This document shows, in pieces, positions 26,203 to 35,559 of a stretch of 64,000 bases of DNA. Position numbers and translations under genes: made by a program. This DNA is from Gracilibacillus caseinilyticus (GTDB lineage Bacteria > Bacillota > Bacilli > Bacillales > Amphibacillaceae): positions 2,046,001 through 2,110,000 of the forward strand of contig NZ_CP095072.1 in NCBI RefSeq assembly GCF_022919115.1, written 5' to 3'. Below the pieces are notes generated by a model. That model did not search any database, was not told where the DNA came from, and was given only the letters and a program-made list of their open reading frames with translations. Each line of letters starts with the position of its first letter. The first letter of the stretch is position 1.

Positions 26203-26672
26203 GACTTTTTAAAAAAATATATCAGTTTCTATTTCATCCATCAATAAAGTCAGTGAGATTAGCTAGATTAACAGTTAAGGCACATGCAAAGAATTATATA
26301 ATTATTTCTAATATGTTTAGAAATAGATTATTACATAAGTATGGTATTCATATCGGGAAAAAAACTCAACTTGGAGAGAATCTAAAGTTCCCACATCCTA
26401 ATGGTATAATTATAGGAGATGATGTGGTTATAGGAAGTAATTGTACAATTTACCATCAGGTTACTCTCGGCAAAAAGAATGGTAGTTTAGACTACGAAAA
26501 AGATTATCCTGTTATAGGAAATAATGTTACTATTTTTCCTGGAGCAAAGATTATCGGAAAAATAACTATAGAAGATAATGTAACTGTTGCAGCAAATAGT
26601 GTTGTCTTGGCTGATGTAGAAGCAAATAGTGTTTGTGCTGGTATTCCAGCTAAAGTCATTAAGAAAAAATAG
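26199..26672 (+). CDS. Serine-acetyltransferase-like hexapeptide acyltransferase
   Basis: A 157-residue protein with a short N-terminal helical part and a beta-helix of hexapeptide repeats (GEN-LKFPHPNGIIIGD, VVIGSNCTIYHQVTLGKK with the catalytic His, VCAGIPAKVIKKK). Homologues in polysaccharide clusters O-acetylate sugar residues. Its position inside the cluster favours that over cysteine synthesis. Confidence 0.85.
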   Translation: MRLFKKIYQFLFHPSIKSVRLARLTVKAHAKNYIIISNMFRNRLLHKYGIHIGKKTQLGENLKFPHPNGIIIGDDVVIGSNCTIYHQVTLGKKNGSLDYEKDYPVIGNNVTIFPGAKIIGKITIEDNVTVAANSVVLADVEANSVCAGIPAKVIKKK

Positions 26673-26828
26673 ATAAAAGACTACTAATAAGAATGAAAAT
26701 ATTTAGTTAACCTTTAACAATTAGAATATAAGTTATTTTTAGTTCCTAAATTTACGTGGTTATTCATATTAAACTCTGAACTTGGAAGAATATTTATTTG
26801 ATTTGTTTAATAATCGGGGAGGAATTTT

Positions 26829-27896
26829 ATGATGCATTTGAATAATAAAAAGGAAAAAAAAACCTATTTAGTAACAGGTTCGGCAGGTTTTATAGGATAT
26901 TTTGTATGCAAAAAGTTACTATTTCAAGGGTCTTCGGTAATAGGGATAGACAATTTAAATGATTATTATGATGTTAACCTCAAACAAACTCGATTGGAAG
27001 ATCTTAATACTTATGAAAATTTTACTTTCTTTCAAGAAGATATCTCTGATAGGAGTGCACTTGAGAATGTTTTCTTAAAATATAAACCTAACATTGTAAT
27101 AAATCTAGCTGCACAAGCAGGTGTTCGTTATTCTATAGAAAACCCAGATGTTTACATGCAAAGTAATGTAACAGGTTTCTATAATATATTAGAAGCTTGC
27201 CGTCATTTTCCAGTTGATCATTTAATCTATGCCTCATCTAGTTCCGTGTACGGTGCAAATAAAAAAGTCCCATTTGAAGAAACAGATTTTGTCGACCATC
27301 CAGTATCACTTTATGCATCAACAAAGAAATCAAATGAATTAATGGCTCATACGTATAGTCACCTTTACGACATCCCAGCAACTGGTTTACGCTTCTTTAC
27401 CGTGTATGGTCCTATGGGTAGACCGGATATGGCATATTATGGTTTTACAGATAAATACTTTGCAGGTGAACCAATAAAGATCTTTAATAACGGTGATTTT
27501 GAAAATGATTTATATCGTGATTTTACTTATATTGATGACATAGTAGAAGGAATAGTTAAGCTAATTCCACGCACCCCAAGTGGTGAAGGCGATGTAAAAC
27601 ATGAAATCTTTAATATCGGTAATAACAACCCAGAGAAATTGATGCATTTCATTACTTCTTTAGAGAATGCCCTTAGTAAGTCCTTGGGTAAAACAGTCGA
27701 GTTTAACAAAATCTATGAACCAATTAAACCAGGTGATGTACCGAGAACATATGCATCTACTGACCGATTACATCAGGCAGTGGGATTCAAGCCAAAAACA
27801 TCGATTGAGGAAGGTTTGCAAAAATTTGCAGATTGGTATGTCCAGTATCACAAGTTAACTGAAAATGCGAAGGAAGTGCAAGTTACTAACTCATAA
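26829..27896 (+). CDS. UDP-glucuronate 4-epimerase
   Basis: A 355-residue extended SDR with NAD-binding TGSAGFIGYFVCKKL, the Tyr-Lys pair in SLYASTKKSNELMAH, and the features of the UDP-glucuronate epimerase group (GVRYSIENPDVYMQSNVTGF, RFFTVYGPMGRPDMAYYGF). It would interconvert UDP-glucuronate and UDP-galacturonate. Its neighbours are a galacturonokinase-like kinase, a nucleotidyltransferase and UDP-glucose dehydrogenase, which supports a uronate role. GGGGAGGA precedes the ATG. Confidence 0.88.
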   Translation: MMHLNNKKEKKTYLVTGSAGFIGYFVCKKLLFQGSSVIGIDNLNDYYDVNLKQTRLEDLNTYENFTFFQEDISDRSALENVFLKYKPNIVINLAAQAGVRYSIENPDVYMQSNVTGFYNILEACRHFPVDHLIYASSSSVYGANKKVPFEETDFVDHPVSLYASTKKSNELMAHTYSHLYDIPATGLRFFTVYGPMGRPDMAYYGFTDKYFAGEPIKIFNNGDFENDLYRDFTYIDDIVEGIVKLIPRTPSGEGDVKHEIFNIGNNNPEKLMHFITSLENALSKSLGKTVEFNKIYEPIKPGDVPRTYASTDRLHQAVGFKPKTSIEEGLQKFADWYVQYHKLTENAKEVQVTNS

Positions 27897-27912
27897 ATGG
27901 GGTTATATAATC

Positions 27913-29112
27913 ATGCAGGAACTTGTTAATAGATTTAATCAAATATTTGGCGAGAAAGAAGTAGAAATGATTCGTTCACCTTTACGAATATGTCCATTAG
28001 GTGCACATGTAGACCACCAAGGCGGTATCGTAACTGGTATGGCATTAGATGCTAATGTAGAGATGGTTTTTGCACCTTCAAATGACGGTTATATTCAGGT
28101 AAGAAGTATGGATTTTGCGGATGAGGAGTACTTTCATATGGATCGAGTACCGGAGATGTTACCTGGATTTTGGGGTAACTATCTTCGTGGTACAGTTCTT
28201 TCCTTGCAACAGAATCGGAAATTACAGTATGGCTTAGAAGCAGTGATTAGTGGGAAATTACCAATAGGTGGATTAAGCTCTTCTGCAGCAGTAACAACTG
28301 CCTATTTGATGGCTTTAGCAGAAGTGAATGATTTAGACATCACGAAGGAAGAATTGGTTGGCTACAGTCACTGGGTTGAGACTGAATTTATCGGCTTAAA
28401 GAATGGTATTTTAGATCAGTCTGCTAATATCTTGAGTAAGAATAATCAATTGCTAGTAATGGACTGCAAATCAAGCGAGCATTATTTAGTAAACAAATCG
28501 AATGACATGCCTAACTTTGAAGTGATTGTCGTTTACTCTGGTGTAAGCAAGGCATTGATTGGTACTGATTATAATAACAGAGTGGATGAATGTAAAGTTG
28601 CAGGCTGGATTGTGGAAGACTTGGCTGGGAATGAACGTACTTCATTGCAAGATGTGAGTTTAAGAAATATTTCAGAATCGAATTATCATAAGTTCGGTGA
28701 CCAAGTACCAGGTAAATTTCGTAAGCGAATGGATCACTTTTTTACTGAACAACAACGTGTACAACAAGGAATAGAGGCATGGGAACAAGGTAATATTGAG
28801 CAATTTGGTAAATTGATGTTTGAATCGGGGGAAAGCTCCATTTATCAATATGAATCCGGTTGCCCAGAGCTGATCACTATTTATGAACTGTTAAAAGAAA
28901 CAGAAGGTGTTTATGGGGCACGTTTCAGTGGTGCAGGTTACAGAGGATGTTGTATTGGATTGGTTAATCCAGCATATAAGGAACAAATCAAAGAACACAT
29001 CGATAAAATTTACCCCATTCAACATCCTGCATACAAATACAAATACAAAGTTCACTTTTGTAAATTAAATGATGGTGCACATATTGTAGATCGTATAAAA
29101 TTAAACCAATAA
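27913..29112 (+). CDS. Galacturonokinase-like GHMP sugar kinase
   Basis: A 399-residue GHMP kinase. SPLRICPLGAHVDHQGG is the N-terminal sugar site, IGGLSSSAAVTTAYL the ATP-binding motif and GARFSGAGYRGCCIGL the third motif. The wording PLGAHVDHQGG (galactokinases have GEHTDYNGG) and GLKNGILDQSA resemble the plant galacturonokinase as I recall it. Together with the uronate genes on both sides, GalA to GalA-1-phosphate is the best guess. The ATG 27913 is chosen by comparison with the family; the upstream site is weak. Plain galactokinase activity is the alternative. Confidence 0.8.
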   Translation: MQELVNRFNQIFGEKEVEMIRSPLRICPLGAHVDHQGGIVTGMALDANVEMVFAPSNDGYIQVRSMDFADEEYFHMDRVPEMLPGFWGNYLRGTVLSLQQNRKLQYGLEAVISGKLPIGGLSSSAAVTTAYLMALAEVNDLDITKEELVGYSHWVETEFIGLKNGILDQSANILSKNNQLLVMDCKSSEHYLVNKSNDMPNFEVIVVYSGVSKALIGTDYNNRVDECKVAGWIVEDLAGNERTSLQDVSLRNISESNYHKFGDQVPGKFRKRMDHFFTEQQRVQQGIEAWEQGNIEQFGKLMFESGESSIYQYESGCPELITIYELLKETEGVYGARFSGAGYRGCCIGLVNPAYKEQIKEHIDKIYPIQHPAYKYKYKVHFCKLNDGAHIVDRIKLNQ

Positions 29113-29155
29113 TCAAACTAAAAATTGTTCAACCATGCTTTCTGGAGGGAAAAAG

Positions 29156-29884
29156 ATGAAATGTATTATTTTAGCTGCCGGCTATGCCACAAGATTATAT
29201 CCCTTAACGAAGAATAAAGCGAAACCTTTACTGGAAGTAGCGGGGAAACCAATATTGAATCACATTATCGAAAAGGTGGAGAAAATAGATTCAATAGACG
29301 AAGTATACATAGTCACCAATGAGAAATTCACTTCAAGTTTTCAAGAATGGGTTACTAACTATCAAGGGGATAAACTAGTAACCGTTGTAAATGATCATAC
29401 AACAACAAATGATAATCGATTAGGTGCAATTGCTGATATACAGTATGTATTAGAGCGTCATGAGATCAATGAAGATATAATGGTCTTAGCAGGTGATAAT
29501 CTCTTCGAATTTGAATTATTAGATTTCGTGCATTTCTATCACGAGGTGAATGCAGATTGTATTTCCTCACATGAATTAGATGACATTGAAGAAATGAAAC
29601 GAACGGGGATTGTCGAAGTGAATGAAGAGGGGATTGTAGCTTCCTTTGAAGAGAAACCATCAAAGCCGAAATCAAATTTAGCTGTACCACCATTTTATTT
29701 ATATAAATCATCAACTCTACCGTTATTCAAGCAATATTTAGCAGAAGGAAATAATCCGGATGCTCCGGGTAATTTTATTCCATGGCTGATTCAGCGACGA
29801 AATGTATATGCCTTTACTTTTGAAGGTTTGCGACATGATATTGGTACCATGGAAAGCTATGAGAAAGTACAAAAATTATTTTAG
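29156..29884 (+). CDS. Sugar-1-phosphate nucleotidyltransferase
   Basis: A 242-residue nucleotidyltransferase with LAAGYATRLYPLTKNKAKPL, MVLAGDNLF (metal-binding Asp) and a C-terminal GTMESY motif. It lacks the GalU hallmarks. Directly following the kinase, it would convert the sugar-1-phosphate, probably galacturonate-1-phosphate, to its UDP (or other NDP) form. TGGAGGG lies 7 nt before ATG 29156. Confidence 0.82.
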   Translation: MKCIILAAGYATRLYPLTKNKAKPLLEVAGKPILNHIIEKVEKIDSIDEVYIVTNEKFTSSFQEWVTNYQGDKLVTVVNDHTTTNDNRLGAIADIQYVLERHEINEDIMVLAGDNLFEFELLDFVHFYHEVNADCISSHELDDIEEMKRTGIVEVNEEGIVASFEEKPSKPKSNLAVPPFYLYKSSTLPLFKQYLAEGNNPDAPGNFIPWLIQRRNVYAFTFEGLRHDIGTMESYEKVQKLF

Positions 29885-29898
29885 GGGAGTAGAGAGAA

Positions 29899-31065
29899 AT
29901 GAAAGTAACAGTAGCGGGGACAGGCTATGTCGGATTATCTAATGCCGTTTTATTAGCGCAGCATAATGAAGTGACAGCAACCGATATTATGGAAGAGAAA
30001 GTTAGGATGATTAACCACAAGAAATCACCAATAGTTGATGATGAAATTCAAACTTATTTGGAAACAAAAGATTTGAATTTGGTAGCGACAACCGATGTAC
30101 ATCAGGCTTATGAAAATGCTGAATTTGTGATTATATCCACACCAACCAATTATGATCCAGATCGTAATTATTTTGATACAAGTACTGTTAATAATGTAAT
30201 TGAAACTGTTTTGAATATTAATCCTGAGGCTGTAATGGTCATTAAGTCTACGATTCCAGTAGGTTATACATTGGAACTTCGAGAAAAGTTTAAAACAGAT
30301 AATATAATATTTTCACCAGAATTTTTACGTGAAGGACAGGCTTTATATGATAATTTGTATCCATCTCGAATTGTTGTAGGTGAGAAATCAGAGCGTGCTC
30401 GTACGCTTGCAAACCTTCTAGCCGAAGGTGCGATCAAAGATGATATTAAAATTCTGTATACGGATTCAACAGAAGCAGAAGCGATAAAATTATTCGCAAA
30501 TACATATCTAGCTATGCGTGTTGCGTTTTTCAACGAGTTAGATACTTATGCAGAAGTACGTGATTTAAATGCCAAACAAATAATTGAAGGAGTCGGTTTG
30601 GATCCGCGTATTGGAGACCACTATAATAACCCTTCATTTGGATATGGTGGTTATTGCTTGCCAAAAGACACGAAGCAATTACTAGCTAATTATCAAGATG
30701 TACCAAATAATATTATTGGTGCAATTGTAGATGCAAATAGAACCCGTAAGGATCATATTGCGGACAGGATTCTTGCGAAGAAGCCATCTGTTGTAGGTAT
30801 TTATCGTTTAACAATGAAAAAAGACTCTGATAATTTCAGACAATCTGCTATACAAGGTGTAATGAAACGTATTAAAGCTAAAGGTATAGAGATCGTTGTC
30901 TATGAACCGGTATTAACTGAGGATGAATTCTATGGTTCTCGTGTAGTGAAGGATTTTAGAGAATTTAAAGGCATATCAGATGTAATTGTGGCGAATCGGC
31001 TGACAGATGATGTTAGAGATGTTGAGGAAAAAGTATTTACGAGGGATTTGTTTAGTAGAGATTAA
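29899..31065 (+). CDS. ugd: UDP-glucose 6-dehydrogenase
   Basis: A 388-residue enzyme with the NAD-binding start [34 protein letters not shown] and the catalytic Cys253 in [15 protein letters not shown]. It oxidises UDP-glucose twice to UDP-glucuronate, linking GalU to the 4-epimerase of this cluster. It begins 14 nt after the nucleotidyltransferase and ends at a terminator, the last gene of the polysaccharide transcript. Confidence 0.95.
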   Translation: MKVTVAGTGYVGLSNAVLLAQHNEVTATDIMEEKVRMINHKKSPIVDDEIQTYLETKDLNLVATTDVHQAYENAEFVIISTPTNYDPDRNYFDTSTVNNVIETVLNINPEAVMVIKSTIPVGYTLELREKFKTDNIIFSPEFLREGQALYDNLYPSRIVVGEKSERARTLANLLAEGAIKDDIKILYTDSTEAEAIKLFANTYLAMRVAFFNELDTYAEVRDLNAKQIIEGVGLDPRIGDHYNNPSFGYGGYCLPKDTKQLLANYQDVPNNIIGAIVDANRTRKDHIADRILAKKPSVVGIYRLTMKKDSDNFRQSAIQGVMKRIKAKGIEIVVYEPVLTEDEFYGSRVVKDFREFKGISDVIVANRLTDDVRDVEEKVFTRDLFSRD

Positions 31066-31078
31066 GAGATTTGAGAAC

Positions 31079-31110
31079 ACCAACCACTTGATAAAGTGGT
31101 TGGTATTTTA
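31079..31110 (+). terminator. Terminator of the polysaccharide cluster
   Basis: ACCAACCAC and GTGGTTGGT form a perfect 9-bp stem followed by ATTTTAG. Confidence 0.8.
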
Positions 31111-31120
31111 GTCAGATATA

Positions 31121-31128
31121 GAAAAGTA
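31121..31128. repeat. Left 8-bp target-site duplication of the IS
   Basis: GAAAAGTA here recurs exactly at 32494-32501, directly outside the two inverted-repeat ends. Eight bp is the usual duplication of ISL3-family elements. Confidence 0.9.
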
Positions 31129-32493
31129 GGCTCCATTATATATGTTGGGGTTTGAAAAAATTAAGCATAATAAAACACGCAAGCTCCTATATCCTTTACA
31201 CTTGAATGGACTAGAAACAAACCAAAGGGATAGGAGATGCGTGTACATGCAGTTTAACATGAATTTACCAGGATTAGAAAGTGTTATTGTTACTAAGATG
31301 GAGGAGTTGGAGGGGGACTTTTACTTACATATAAAGTTGCCTGTTAAGAAACACCGTTGTCCTGCTTGTGGGGAAAGAACAAGCCACGTCCATGACTATA
31401 GAATACAAAAGGTACAACACTTAAAGCTCTTTGAACGAACATCTTATCTGTTTTATAGGAAGCGAAGATACGTTTGTACTTGTGGAAAGAGGTTTCCTGA
31501 GAAAAACCAAGTTGTAGGGCGATATCAAAGACATTCAAAGGAATGGAATCAAGCCCTAGGGCTTCGTGTTATCCATTAAAGATACTGCTGGTCAGTTCAG
31601 AACTTCTCAAACAACAGCTATTCGTCGATTTGATCAACTAGCAGCTACTAGTTTAAAAGAAGTGGACACGTTACCACCAGTAATAGCTATCGATGAATAT
31701 AAAGGGGATACAACAGAAGGTAAATACCAAGTAATCATCGCAAATGGAGAAACAGGTGTCCCGCTTGATATATTACCGAATCGCTCTGTACGTACGATTA
31801 AAAAGTACTTAGCCAAAAAAGGATCTCAAGTAAAGATGGTTGTCATGGATATGAGCTATAGCTTTAAGTCAGCAGTTCAAAAGGCTTTGGGGAACCCCAT
31901 CATCATTGCAGATCGCTTCCACTTTTGTCGGTATATTTATTGGGCTTTAGAACGAGTGAGAAGACGTGTTCAAAAAGAATTCCATGATTACGACCGCAAA
32001 AAGTGCAAGCGTATGAAACACATTTTTTATAAACGATATGAAGAACTGAGTAGTAAGCAACACTGGTATTTAGACAGATATTTAGGCTTGTCGGAGGATT
32101 TACGACAGGCCTATGGTTTAAAGGAAGCATTCCGCTCCTGGTTTGAAGGAGCGAAAAAGGTTGGAACAAAAGATTTAGGTGAAGTAAAACAAGGACTGTA
32201 TAACTATTACAAACAGGTAGAAAAAGCAGGACTAGATGAGTTCATCAAAGCCGCTGGTACACTCAAGAACTGGCAAGCAGAAGTTTTAAATAGTTTTGCC
32301 TTTGACTACAACAATGGATTTGTGGAGGGCTAAATAACCAAACAAAGGTTATTAAACGTAATGCATTTGGCTTTAAACGATACGATCGATTAAGGTTACG
32401 TGTATTACTGCATCATCAATTTAAAAACCTAGATTTTCAAGTTGGTTAAGGGATAGGAGCAAAGATTCCTACCCCAACATTTGACGCAGAACC
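31129..32493 (+). mobile_element. ISL3-family insertion sequence (1,365 bp), inactivated
   Basis: The ends are imperfect inverted repeats. The left begins GGCTCC and reaches ATGTTGGGGT; the reverse complement of the right begins GGTTCTG and reaches the same ATGTTGGGGT. It is flanked by an exact 8-bp duplication. The inside encodes one ISL3 transposase broken by two frameshifts, so it can move only if a related transposase acts in trans. It sits between the polysaccharide cluster and LCP/galU debris. Confidence 0.92.
31247..32449 (+). pseudogene. ISL3-family transposase, two frameshifts
   Basis: Three pieces follow one another. The first, from ATG 31247, holds a zinc-finger region (HRCPACGERTSHVHDYR, CTCGKRFPE). 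After a shift near 31570 come the HTH and DDE parts (IAIDEYKGDT, MDMSYSFKSAV, ADRFHFCRYIYW) up to NGFVEG at about 32330. A second shift gives LNNQTKVIKRNAFGFKRYD to the stop at 32449. Rejoined, they make a near-complete ISL3 transposase of about 400 residues. Confidence 0.9.
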
Positions 32494-32501
32494 GAAAAGT
32501 A
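32494..32501. repeat. Right 8-bp target-site duplication of the IS
   Basis: GAAAAGTA matches the left copy at 31121-31128 exactly. Confidence 0.9.
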
Positions 32502-32586
32502 TACTAATATAAATTTACAAATTATATAAATAAATGCAAAGTATGACTTTTGTTATATACTATATTTTGTAATAAATTTATAGTGG

Positions 32587-32903
32587 GGTGGAAGAAAATT
32601 AAAAAATCCTTAGTTCCTAAAAATGATCCCATGCAACTAGTAAGTATTCCCCTTGATACAAGAACTTAGATAGTCAAAAAAGGGAAAGATGATAAAATCA
32701 ATCATGCATATGCCTTTGGTGGTGTAGGTTTGTCTATTAATACTGTGAAGAATTATCTGGATATTGAATTAGACTACTATGTTCGAATGAATATGGAAGG
32801 GTTATCAGACTTAGTCGATTCATTGGGTGGTATCTATTATTTAATGGTGTCGGATGAAGCAGTAAACAAGGTTCATAACATGTTAATCAAGTCAGAATCA
32901 TAA
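32587..32903 (+). pseudogene. LytR-CpsA-Psr (LCP) ligase fragment
   Basis: The frame reads KSLVPKNDPMQLVSIPLDTRT, then an in-frame TAG at 32667, then GKDDKINHAYAFGGVGLSIN and YYVRMNMEGLSDLVDSLGG before a TAA. These are the central LCP motifs (SIPRDTR, KINHAYAFGG, NMEGF). LCP enzymes attach polysaccharides to peptidoglycan. Here the membrane anchor and C-terminal part are missing and a stop interrupts it, so it is a relic of an attachment enzyme once beside the cluster. Confidence 0.88.
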
Positions 32904-32959
32904 ACTTTACATAGTGTTAATATTATCTTCATAAATTACATTGTAAACTTTTTGGCCAT

Positions 32960-33185
32960 TTAGATGCTCAAAAGATTGTGCTGGAGGGGAGATACAATTA
33001 ACCGACGCTATTCAGCACAAGACCAAAGTGTATTTGCTTATGATTTCACAGGTAAGCGATATGACGTTGGTGAGAAATTAGGTTTTATTAAGACAACGAT
33101 TGAATTTGCATTGGAGAATGAAGAAATTGGTGAGGACGTCAGGAAGATTTTGCAGGAACTGATGGAAACAAATTTGCAGAAATAA
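32960..33185 (+). pseudogene. 3' fragment of galU
   Basis: LDAQKIVLEG..., a small frameshift, then [20 protein letters not shown] through EDVRKILQELMETNLQK. It is nearly identical to the end of the full galU at 34531-35409. Even the upstream sequence is duplicated (CATAAACTTTACATAG before both), so this is a duplicated galU whose 5' three-quarters were deleted. Confidence 0.9.
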
Positions 33186-33193
33186 TAATGAGT

Positions 33194-33227
33194 AATACTT
33201 CCCTGGATATTCAGGGAAGTATTTTTT
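33194..33227 (+). terminator. Terminator after the galU fragment
   Basis: AATACTTCCCTG and CAGGGAAGTATT form a perfect 12-bp stem followed by six T. Confidence 0.88.
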
Positions 33228-33437
33228 GTAATATATATATATGAATATATGAGCATAGGTGATTTTATATTTACTACAAGACTCCAGAGTACTAATTATA
33301 AAAGTTCATTACATTGTATTTGCTGGCAATTGATCCTCGAGTACAGGGACAATTCCCTACACTGTATCAACTGCTAGTGTGTGTGCCTTGCTAGTTTTTA
33401 GTTGATGACAATAAACAATAACTATAGGAAATAGGTG

Positions 33438-33899
33438 TCAGTTCCACTGCTGAAACAATGTAGCACACATCCCAGCCCGTTCTTTCTGCATTTTCAATGA
33501 ATGAATCGATTCTTTAATGGTAAGCGGTGAATGATGATCGAAATAAATCTTCGTTTCTTGCTTCGATATACGTTCTATAAGATGAAGATGACGCCAGAAC
33601 AGCCAGATACAATCAGGATCTCTAGCGGGTTTTGTGGGGGAAGCGATGATGGATGCTGCCGGATGAATTGGTATCGGGGTCTTTTGGGAGAAGGACAGGT
33701 GGTAACGAACTGCTGCCCGCCTGCCTTCGAAAGTAGAGCCATGTCGTAAGCAATTTTCTTTCACAATGGCTAAAGGAGTCTGTGTACTATATAATTCATT
33801 CGTTGTTTCGATAATTTTTGTTGGATATGTTGGATGAGCGGCAGGCATGATTACTAGTGTTATATCGGTGACACGATAGTTAGTCGTCACTGCTATCAT
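33438..33899 (-). CDS. ComK-family protein, short at the C-terminus
   Basis: A 153-residue protein alignable to the competence regulator ComK: YRVTDITLVIMPAAHP, TPLAIVKENCLRHGSTFEGR (ComK has PLQIVDRSCRFFGSSYAGRK), PIPIHPAASIIASPT and CIWLFWRHLHLI. ComK of B. subtilis is 192 residues, and about 35 C-terminal residues are absent here, the part linked to activation. It overlaps the upstream XRE gene (TAATG), so the two are coexpressed. It may bind DNA without activating, may modulate a full ComK, or may be a decaying copy. Confidence 0.75.
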   Translation of the reverse strand: MIAVTTNYRVTDITLVIMPAAHPTYPTKIIETTNELYSTQTPLAIVKENCLRHGSTFEGRRAAVRYHLSFSQKTPIPIHPAASIIASPTKPARDPDCIWLFWRHLHLIERISKQETKIYFDHHSPLTIKESIHSLKMQKERAGMCATLFQQWN

Positions 33900-34186
33900 T
33901 AGTTGATCCTGTTTCCCATACGCGCAATACGCTGCTGCATGGCTTCCTGGAGGTATTCCGTATGTAGGTCAGTAAGTACGCTCTTGGGAAGATCGAGAAA
34001 TGCAAATAAATTTGTTACGTAATAGATGCCCACATTACTATCCCCTTTTTCAAATTTCTCTAATCCATCCACACTCATATCAATCACTTCGGCCACCTGT
34101 TGTCGTGTATAGCCTTTCGCCTTACGTGCCTGTTGGCAATAACTGCCTAACGCATATTGAAAATTATCCTTTTCTTTACTACTCAT
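33899..34186 (-). CDS. XRE-family helix-turn-helix regulator
   Basis: A 95-residue protein with an HTH_3 domain (about 9-65: LGSYCQQARKAKGYTRQQVA, VIDMSVDGLEKFEKGDSN). AGAGGTTAAAAA precedes the ATG on the reverse strand. Its stop shares a base with the start of the ComK-like gene, forming a two-gene operon. It probably regulates its own operon. Confidence 0.85.
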   Translation of the reverse strand: MSSKEKDNFQYALGSYCQQARKAKGYTRQQVAEVIDMSVDGLEKFEKGDSNVGIYYVTNLFAFLDLPKSVLTDLHTEYLQEAMQQRIARMGNRIN

Positions 34187-34430
34187 TTTTTAACCTCTTA
34201 TTTATTTTCATAGATTCAAGAGGCGAATAGAACCGATTATAGTACGGTTTATGTTAATATTTTACATTAATAGAGAACTAATATTACAAATGCCTGATCT
34301 TCTGGAATAAGGGGATATGGTTAGTGATGCTTTTTAATTTTGGAATTTGTTTATGGATTGATTGCTTCATAGTATGCGACCTTAATGAAGCAACGATTGA
34401 TAACAAATTGATTCCGTCACAAGCATAAAC

Positions 34431-34469
34431 TTTACATAGCGTTCATACTAACTTCATACATTTTATAGT
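34431..34469 (+). promoter_or_regulatory. PhoP-box-like repeat array and -10 before galU
   Basis: TTTACA (34431), TTCATA (34442) and TTCATA (34453) recur with an exact 11-bp period, and a -10-like TATAGT (34464) continues it. The PhoP box of Bacillus is TT(A/C/T)A(C/A)A repeated every 11 bp, and phosphate starvation there induces teichuronic acid genes that use UDP-glucose. The degenerate copy before the galU fragment (32905-32940) keeps the same spacing. PhoP binding is inferred. Confidence 0.5.
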
Positions 34470-34530
34470 AAACTGGTACTAATTTATTGAAATAGGATTG
34501 CCTTGTACAATGATTCTTGGAGGGATGACA

Positions 34531-35409
34531 GTGAAGAAAGTAAGAAAAGCCATTATACCCGCTGCAGGTCTTGGTACTCGTTTTTTACCTGCTACCAAAG
34601 CAATGCCGAAAGAAATGCTTCCGATCGTAGATAAGCCGACCATTCAATACATAGTGGAGGAAGCCATCGAATCCGGAATTGAAGATATTATTATCGTCAC
34701 GGGTAAAGGGAAACGGGCCATTGAAGATCATTTCGATCATAATTTTGAATTAGAAGATAATTTAATGAAGAAGAATAAATTTGAGCTCTTGGAAAAGGCA
34801 AAACAGCCTTCACAAGTTGAATTGCATTATATTAGACAGAAGGAACCTCTAGGGTTAGGTCATGCCGTATGGTGTGCACGAAAATTTATAGGGGATGAAC
34901 CTTTTGCTGTATTATTAGGGGATGACATTGTTCGTGCGGAGAAACCTTGCTTAAAACAAATGATCGAACAGTATGAATCACATGAGGCTTCCATCTTAGG
35001 TGTACAACAAGTGCCTGACCATGAAACGCATCGTTATGGAATCGTAGATATTCTAAATAAAAATGGCAACTTATATAACATTAAGAATCTTATAGAAAAA
35101 CCAGAACAAGGAACAGCACCATCCAACCTTGCTATTATGGGACGTTATCTATTGTCTCCGGACATCTTTCGTTTCTTGGATATGCAGAAGGTTGGCGCTG
35201 GAGGAGAGATTCAACTAACAGACGCTATCCAGCAATTAAACGAAAATCAGAGTGTGTTTGCCTATGATTTTAAAGGGAAGCGATATGACGTTGGTGAGAA
35301 ATTAGGATTTATTAAAACTACAATTGAATTTGCATTAGAGAATGAAGAAATCGGTGAAGATGTAAGAAAGATGTTACAGGAACTGGTGGAAACGAATGTG
35401 CAGAAATAA
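34531..35409 (+). CDS. galU: UTP-glucose-1-phosphate uridylyltransferase (second complete copy)
   Basis: A 292-residue GalU with [30 protein letters not shown] and [16 protein letters not shown], very similar to the copy inside the cluster. The GTG at 34531 is preferred: GGAGGG lies 8 nt upstream and the protein then starts KKVRKAII, as in the first copy. It is a monocistronic unit with its own promoter and terminator, and is possibly phosphate-regulated. It may be the housekeeping copy. Confidence 0.94.
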   Translation: MKKVRKAIIPAAGLGTRFLPATKAMPKEMLPIVDKPTIQYIVEEAIESGIEDIIIVTGKGKRAIEDHFDHNFELEDNLMKKNKFELLEKAKQPSQVELHYIRQKEPLGLGHAVWCARKFIGDEPFAVLLGDDIVRAEKPCLKQMIEQYESHEASILGVQQVPDHETHRYGIVDILNKNGNLYNIKNLIEKPEQGTAPSNLAIMGRYLLSPDIFRFLDMQKVGAGGEIQLTDAIQQLNENQSVFAYDFKGKRYDVGEKLGFIKTTIEFALENEEIGEDVRKMLQELVETNVQK

Positions 35410-35453
35410 TACTGTAAGTGATCAACAAGTTTGAGATAACAAAAATGTTGTGA

Positions 35454-35500
35454 AAAATGCGGCACTCGCTAAGAAACAAGACGAATGCCGCAATTTTCTT
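35454..35500 (+). terminator. Terminator after second galU
   Basis: AAAAATGCGGCA pairs with TGCCGCAATTTT (one mismatch) across a long loop, followed by CTTATT. Confidence 0.7.
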
Positions 35501-35559
35501 ATTATCTATTTAAATACATGATCATGTAGTGTATGTTATTCCAATAATCTATTTATCTT

